From: Symsagittifera roscoffensis
Taxonomy: Eukaryota > Xenacoelomorpha > Acoela > Convolutidae
DNA: 64,000 nucleotides
Assembly (NCBI RefSeq): GCF_963678635.1
Contig: NC_087065.1
Coordinates: 17,683,623 to 17,747,622, forward strand
Reading direction: 5' to 3'
The position numbers and the translations under genes were made by a program. Of the stretch, positions 58,401 through 64,000 are shown in pieces. The stretch's first letter is position 1; the number at the start of each line of letters is the position of its first letter. The notes below the pieces were generated by a model. It searched no databases and was not told the origin of the DNA. It saw only the letters and a list, made by a program, of their open reading frames with translations.

Positions 58401-59640
58401 GAGGAGCACGATTGAACGCGTCTTCGACAAATTTCAATCCTATCCCTTGGATCTTGTTTTTGAATAAAATTAACCAGCTTTGCCAGGTCGTTTATCAGCA
58501 CATAATGCTGTAGTGATCCATTAGAGAGTTAAAAAGTGTCCATCACAAGTGTTTTCTGCAATTCTTTTGAAATTCGAACCGGTATCAGTTCATCTGACAA
58601 GTACCGAAAATTATTGGTCAAATCGGTCAATTTTTAGAATGCTAATTGGCATATCGAATTCTCTTTCAATCATGACTATTTTTATTGTTTCTTTTTTTGT
58701 TTCGTTAACCACCGCTTCTTACACCTTGTCCTCTTCCTTGTCTTCTTCATCGCTTTTCCCTTCATGTTTTCAAATGATATGCTGCAATAAAGCAGAAGAG
58801 AAAACATCTGTTGTTGTTTTTTGTTCCATTGTTGACCAGGTTGAAATTATGTTTTTTCAAGTTATTTGGGAGAGATAAGTAACTCCTGGCGAGCATAGGA
58901 GAAATTTTTGCAAAATTGATGGCAACTTCGGAATTTTTCTTTACTAACTACACGTGTCCGTGCGAAGCAAAGCAGTTGATAGTATTCAACAAGTGCTAAA
59001 TCATTTCACAAATTGTCCTCTTTCTCTTCCAAAATCAACGCGAACCATGTCTGTGTTCAAGTATAGCATGATTTTTTCTGGTTTCTCTTCTTCGCCACTG
59101 ATGTGTTTGATCAAGCTTACTTCGTTTGAAAGTTGCATTTTGATTGACCCCTGTTGAGCGTGATCGAAAATCAGATGATTTCTTTCTTCCCCATCATAAA
59201 ATCGAGCAAAGCAACCTCGATTTCTTTGAAATTCAATTCAATTTGTTTCAAGCAACCGTTGAAAGCCGTTTGAGTTGTTGTTAATCTTGATCGAAGATGT
59301 CCGTGTGGTTGGTCATGTGTTGTGTTATCGCCATTGCTGCCAATCGTAGAAGCAACAGTAGAGGCAGGCTATACTGGCAGTCCGTGCTTATTGTTCATAT
59401 GACTTTGATATCCTTGAAAGCTTGAGAAGACTGTTTTACAATAAACACAGTGTTTATTTGAAGATAGGCAGAGATCAACTTCGATGTGCTGCATTGTTTC
59501 AGCAATAGACGTGAACTCTTCAAGACACTCGTCACAATTGACATTTGGTTGAACTGGGCCCTGAATCTGATGTATATTCTTTTTGTGTCGTCTTAGGTTC
59601 TAAGTCGACCTGAGAAATACTCCACATAAATTGCATTCCA
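55443..59640 (-). mobile_element. Polinton/Maverick-type DNA polymerase B fossil
   Basis: Protein-primed family B DNA polymerase of the Polinton kind, read on the minus strand. From the N-terminal side: C2H2-finger-like sequence (about 59550-59330); a region at 58501-58265; a frame at 58055-57498 with CRICEEPSGKVEEKDINHCY and FLGSAHNRCNINLK; a frame at 57491-56979 with VLNKDANDFYGAIMQHYSLP; a frame at 56558-56334 with LNLELLYSDTNSFIYVVKTN; and the C-terminal part at 55727-55443 (MSIRFAQHEVQTTSENKIAL). No capsid, integrase, packaging ATPase or terminal repeats were seen, so only the polymerase part remains or the rest is beyond the gap. Broken, about ten breaks. Confidence 0.8.
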
Positions 59641-59689
59641 TGTCAGTTTTGTTGCTGAAGAGTTAGGCAATGTTTCGTTTTTTGGGTTT

Positions 59690-59870
59690 TTGATATGTTC
59701 TATTCGGAATTTTTTGAAGATCTTTTTTTTTGTTTGTTTCAATCAAGAACTGTTAAAGCAAAATTCAAAAGTGATTTTTAGCTTAGGGTTGGGGTCTCGT
59801 TTTCTGAGTTTTTGGTATGTTCTATTCGGAATTTTTTGAAGATCTTTTTTTTTGTTTGTTTCAATCAAGA
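59690..59870. repeat. Tandem repeat leading into the assembly gap
   Basis: The segment gttctattcggaattttttg, then aagatctttttttttgtttg and tttcaatcaaga, occurs at 59697-59749 and again at 59817-59870, 120 bases apart. The second copy is cut by the gap, so the array may continue unseen. Confidence 0.9.
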
Positions 59871-60070
59871 NNNNNNNNNNNNNNNNNNNNNNNNNNNNNN
59901 NNNNNNNNNNNNNNNNNNNNNNNNNNNNNNNNNNNNNNNNNNNNNNNNNNNNNNNNNNNNNNNNNNNNNNNNNNNNNNNNNNNNNNNNNNNNNNNNNNNN
60001 NNNNNNNNNNNNNNNNNNNNNNNNNNNNNNNNNNNNNNNNNNNNNNNNNNNNNNNNNNNNNNNNNNNNNN
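59871..60070. other. Assembly gap, 200 N
   Basis: A run of exactly 200 N, probably a placeholder of fixed size. Frames that cross it are meaningless. Confidence 0.99.
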
Positions 60071-61160
60071 CTGGACCGAGAAAAAAAGTTGAGACACGGG
60101 TTAGAGTTAAGCCCAAACTCGAAACATACTTCGAGCACGGTCGAAACAAATACCTCGAGCACGGTCGAAAGACCGAAAATGGACAAACTAGAGCCAGCTA
60201 ACAATTGTTAACCGGATTATTTACGACGGTTTTTTGGGGATTATATTGTAGTTTGAATTTAATTACATAATCAATCCTCTAGATCCTCAGCCAAAGCTTC
60301 ATCCGGGGAAAACTTGATAAAATTTTGTGCCCTGGTTGATTCAAAGCTGGCCATTCAAAATATATCATTATAAAAATTTTGAAAACGGCACTTGGGAGCG
60401 TCTAAACTGTTGGCGGGTTTTTGTCCCATGGAATAAACTGTTCCCGCGTCGAGGTGTTCACTTTATGTTTAGACCCTCAAAGTCGAGCACATGTCAATGC
60501 TCGACCAAAAAAAAAAGTTGAGGCAGGGGTTAGAGTCGAGCCCGAATTCGAAACAAACATCGAACACAGTCGCAGTATACCTCGAGCACGGCTGATTATG
60601 GTCGAAACATACCTCCTGCACGGTCAACAAATACCGATTGTCCCACGGTAATTCGGAGTCAAAAGAAAAATAACTTCACATGTTACCATTTTTAAAAAAA
60701 AACCTTTTCGACTCAAATATCAAACCAGTATTCCAAAAGATGGAAAATAAGCTCAAAAATAGGCTCATTTCATCTCTATGCGGTGTTTAGATTGCAAAAA
60801 GAATCATTTCCTTCTGATAAAAAAAAACAACTATACGATGTTACCCGAAAAGCATAAGCTAAAATGTTTTAATTTGGATAACTCATGTAGTTTCAAAGTC
60901 AAAAGGTACTTAATTCGGTCAAGTACGATCGAAGCATATCTTGATTGGGTCGAGAATGGTCGAGACATTTTTTTTCGGTCGAGCATGGTCTAAACATACC
61001 GGATTTTGGTCGAGCGCGACCTAAACATACCGAACTTTAGTCGACACAATCGAAACATGCAAATTTTTGGTCGAGATGAACACAACTTAAAATAAGCACC
61101 TCGACTCGGGGCTTAATTGATCCAGTAATTGACAATTTCTCAGTATCTGAAGCTGGTTCA
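60071..61160. repeat. Minisatellite-like region with ggtcgagc-aaacatacc units
   Basis: Irregular repetition of cgagcacggtcgaaacatac and variants at 60115-60170, 60480-60640 and 60920-61070. The units are close to a 25-30 bp period but badly degraded. The last part is copied at 62365-62540. Confidence 0.75.
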
Positions 61161-62340
61161 CAGGCAGATAGGTGATAGGTGATTTTTGAGAAGCACGTGT
61201 TGTGTTTAGCATGTAGCACAGCTGAGTAATCAGCTGATGCTTTTACGATTTACGAAAGAATAATTAAAGGCAAGTCAGATACTCTGCCATGCGCCCCATT
61301 CCTCAAAATAATCACAGAATACAGCACTATTATTTAAGGTTGCGTTTCTAATCATAGGTTTGGAATCAGATAGGGTTCTAAAGATAGGGTTCCCCACCTG
61401 CTTCCCTACGGAGATTTTATCCCTCTCAGAAATTGTCGCAAATTGAACTAAGTTTTGCTACTTGGTCTACTTTAATATTTGCCATATGAGCAATATAAAA
61501 ACTTGTACTTTAAATAGCGCGTGAGGAAACAACTTTTCAAAAACATCAAAAAAAAGTGTTTATAAAAAAAGTCACTTTTTGAAAAGTCGCCTGTATTCTA
61601 CATAAACTCAAAATTCAGATCTTACCTGCGTAAAACCTTACTTGTGCCTTCAGTTTTACTAGTACAATTTTACATCTTGTGCAGATATGATCAATGTTTC
61701 ATTTGAATATGTGCATGTCTGTTTTAGTTCTGGGACAGATATGGTTTTTCTCAAAAGTCAAGACCTGCTCAAGACCAGAATCAGACCTGCTCATGTGTGC
61801 TCATACATAGGTCATGTTTGGTTCAGACCTGAAGCTGTTCTGCTAGGAACTTTACAAGGTAAGATCTGAGAGGCATGATTGATCCTTTTCCAGACTTTAT
61901 CAATCCTGTTTATTTTGAATTTTTAAGTTTTCAATTATTCGAATAAATTGAAAACTGGCCAAAAATGTCATTTCAAAATTGATAATACGGAATCGTTGCC
62001 TATTTAGAAATACACAAAAAGAAGTTGAAATTAAAATAAAAAGAAAAACCATAGAACCAGATGTAAAACAAGTAACGATAACGCGGATTGATAATTGAGT
62101 AGGAAGATAGTTGAGATTATACATAAACAAATATAAATGCTGAAAAAAAAGTGAAATAACAAAATACTTCTAGGCGGATTGATACGGATTATAGAATTTA
62201 TTATAGTTAAATTACAAATATACAATTTGAAATTGCGAGTTTGTTTGTTTAATTTTTCCCAGACACAAATTGTCTTAACTGAGTCGAATAAATCTAATCC
62301 CAGCCCAAGCTTGTCTAATTCTGTTCCTTTTTAAAACAAA
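61160..62340. other. AT-rich spacer
   Basis: Contains a possible exon (61685-61858, discussed under rejected items) and an AT-rich tail. No gene supported. Confidence 0.4.
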
Positions 62341-62364
62341 TTTTTTTTCAGATCTTTACGAAAG

Positions 62365-62545
62365 AGTTTTTTTCGGTCGAGCATGGTCTAAACATACCGG
62401 ATTTTGGTCGAGCGCGGTTGAAACATACCGAACTTTAGTCGACATGATCGAAAAATGCCTATTTTTGGTCGAGATGAACAGAATTTAAAATGACCACCTC
62501 GACTCGGGGTTTAATTGATCCAGTAATTGACAGTTTGCTCAATAT
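62365..62545 (+). repeat. Second copy of the ggtcgagc repeat segment
   Basis: Nearly identical to 60965-61140, from ttttttcggtcgagcatggt through cacctcgactcggggnttaa to gtaattgaca. It abuts the MITE copy that begins near 62548. Confidence 0.9.
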
Positions 62546-62547
62546 AT

Positions 62548-62808
62548 ACGGCGCCAATATATACTAACTTTAAAGGAAAGCGCGCTGAAAACGCGATTTT
62601 CTGATCAATTATTTCCACAAAGTGCCCTATTTTTTTTTAAAGTTTGCCTGCGGCAGAGACATTTTTTCAAAATAGCGTCTTAGTAGTGTTCTATAGAGAG
62701 CTTGGAAAATCAATTCGGCCGACCTCAAAAAAGTCGGAAAATGTTGACATTTTTTGAAAATCATCACCACCCCTTCCCTTGAGAAAATCCTAGATCCGCT
62801 CCTAGCTG
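62548..62808. mobile_element. hAT-like MITE copy, left part missing
   Basis: Carries ggcgccaatatatactaact, aacgcgattttctgatcaa, tttgcctgcggcagaga and the ttcggccgacctcaaaaaag block, and ends aaaatcctagatccgctcct, the family terminus. The left third is absent. Confidence 0.75.
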
Positions 62809-62981
62809 GCGTTCAAACTTCTTTGGTTCAATTTTTTCTTCATGTTTTTACAAGATATTTCATATTTTTTTCATGTAAAAATTTTTAAAACCAAACTGGC
62901 CTTGTATATTTTCGTTTTAAAATCTGCTGAAATAATTCCTCTAATTTTCTGGGGAAAAATCTTTTTCAAAGAATCACTCAC

Positions 62982-63180
62982 TTGCGAATTTCTCATTAGG
63001 CTGTCCCATCACATGAGCCATGAAAAGGACTTGTCCTGTTGAGAACGCCAAGCCAACTAACAGACACACGAGACCCGGAAGACCAGATATGACATATAGG
63101 TGTACTAGTCCGACAACGAAACAGACTCCGACATAATGAGTATCAGCCAGATCAGAGGCCAGATAGACACCCATGTATGG
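62982..63180 (-). CDS. Internal exon of a membrane protein gene, possibly PRA1 family
   Basis: A 199-bp open exon with a clean acceptor (gacatttcag, AG at 63182-63181) and a strong donor (CAA then GTGAGT, GT at 62981-62980). It enters in phase 0 and leaves with one extra base. GC is near 50 percent in AT-rich surroundings. It encodes PYMGVYLASDLADTHYVGVC, two hydrophobic spans (VGVCFVVGLVHLYVISGL and LVCLLVGLAFSTGQVLFMAH) and then VMGQPNEKFA. The order S-D, two membrane spans, then AH and QP-x-E-x-F resembles the second half of the PRA1 domain of prenylated Rab acceptor proteins, which reside in ER and Golgi membranes. That assignment is tentative. Neighbouring exons were not found within the window. 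Confidence 0.5.
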
Positions 63181-63189
63181 CTGAAATGT

Positions 63190-64000
63190 CAGATGTTTTC
63201 TTTGAAAATTTATCGTGCTCTTTCAGCAACTTTTCCTTTTTCACTAACTGAGATCATCACAATGTCTGAATTAAAGTAAGCTTGGTGGCACTTTACCATC
63301 CCCTACCTAAAATTTATTGCTATATGTTTTTGATAAAATTTTCCGACTGTTATGGCGATTGCCATCGCCTGACTACTAAGCTATCCAATCAGATTTGACT
63401 TTCCTTTTTTACCTTGTAAAACCACTGCTTACACCATAAAATTGATGATTAGAGGTGAAGAAAAGGGATAAAAACCTATGATTTTATCAGGTGGATTTTT
63501 CTAAGTTAACACCATTAAACAATAAAAAAAATCTAAATTGTTCGCAAAAATAGTTATTGCAAACTTTTACAAAAATTTTTGTTCTCAGATTTACCTCCTA
63601 ATTTTGTATCAGATTGCTCAAAGTGATTTGAGAAAAAGACTAGTATCACTTCAAAAACATGGGCCAAATTGACATACTCCCCCCAAAGCAGTTGGGGGAT
63701 GATAACTTGGTTCTAAGTTAGATTTTCATCAACCTTAGTTGGAATTTTCAAATTTCAGCCAATTTTCAGAGAATTTTACATGAAGCGCTTAGAAAGTTAC
63801 ATGAACCGAAATAAATACTGGGATGGAAGATCGTAACTGTGTCTATCTTAACCTGGTCTTCGGGGTATCGGGGAGGGGGTCTAGTGTAGAGCTACGCGCC
63901 TATGCTCGTAATAATTTGATCGATGCAAATATCTAAGCAATTAATAAAAAATAATAAGAATCCAAAAATCCGAAAACCCAACAGTTAATAAGAAACAAAA
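63190..64000. other. Spacer at the window end
   Basis: No exon recognised. A small hairpin (ccccccaaagcagttggggg) lies at 63680-63699. Confidence 0.4.

Noticed and set aside
59743-60211. Open frames crossing the N run
   Set aside because: They exist only because unknown bases were read through.
61685-61858. Possible exon with acceptor cttgtgcag and donor AAG/GTAAGA
   Set aside because: The splice sites look good, but the interior repeats words such as cagacctg and gctcatgtg and the 57-residue reading resembles nothing; it could be chance.
1-64000. tRNA and rRNA genes
   Set aside because: I looked for B-box-like ggttcgaatc words and rRNA cores on both strands and found none with a supporting structure.

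Overview
This is an AT-rich, repeat-dense stretch of an animal genome, probably an invertebrate. Genes are split by spliceosomal introns, intergenic DNA is long, and the transposon mix is broad: Ty3/Gypsy, BEL/Pao, Penelope-like, LINE, Polinton and 8-bp-duplicating MITEs. I cannot name the phylum from the sequence. I saw no bacterial operon, rRNA, tRNA or CRISPR array. One assembly gap (200 N) lies at 59871-60070.

Host genes are few. (1) A secreted C-type lectin gene on the minus strand, 16504 down to 3904, is rebuilt here from three short exons with compatible phases: signal peptide and N-terminal disulfide loop, the middle with a WVG motif, and the C-terminal cysteine cluster. The 11.4-kb first intron is full of transposons. 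(2) A multi-pass membrane protein gene on the plus strand, 21366-23733, has a signal-peptide exon and a large terminal exon with 9-10 hydrophobic segments; its family is not recognised. (3) One clean exon of a membrane protein lies on the minus strand at 63180-62982, tentatively PRA1-like. (4) A short Arg-rich frame at 25639-25851 is of unknown nature.

Layout: 1-2195 tandem duplication; 3.1-19.6 kb lectin gene with a solo LTR, a BEL/Pao gag fossil and nine MITE copies, the whole flanked by an inverted pair of a dispersed repeat; 21.3-24 kb membrane protein gene; 24.2-25.2 kb foldback palindrome; 28-29.6 kb Penelope-like fragments in tandem; 29.7 kb LINE scrap; 30.06-30.57 kb 62-bp minisatellite; 30.7-43.4 kb large broken Ty3/Gypsy-like element on the plus strand; 43.4-54 kb second broken Ty3/Gypsy element on the minus strand, carrying a near-perfect 1406-bp tandem duplication; 55.4-59.6 kb Polinton-type DNA polymerase fossil on the minus strand; 60-62.8 kb minisatellite-like repeats and a MITE; then the last exon.

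The most unusual item is the plus-strand retroelement. Downstream of its integrase lie a frame resembling the TARG1/OARD1 branch of the macrodomain (ADP-ribose-binding) fold, then a block of frames with coiled coil and SGNH/GDSL-hydrolase-like motifs. Capture of an ADP-ribose-related domain plus esterase-like domains by an LTR element would be a notable accessory gene set. All the virus-like elements here look like fossils.
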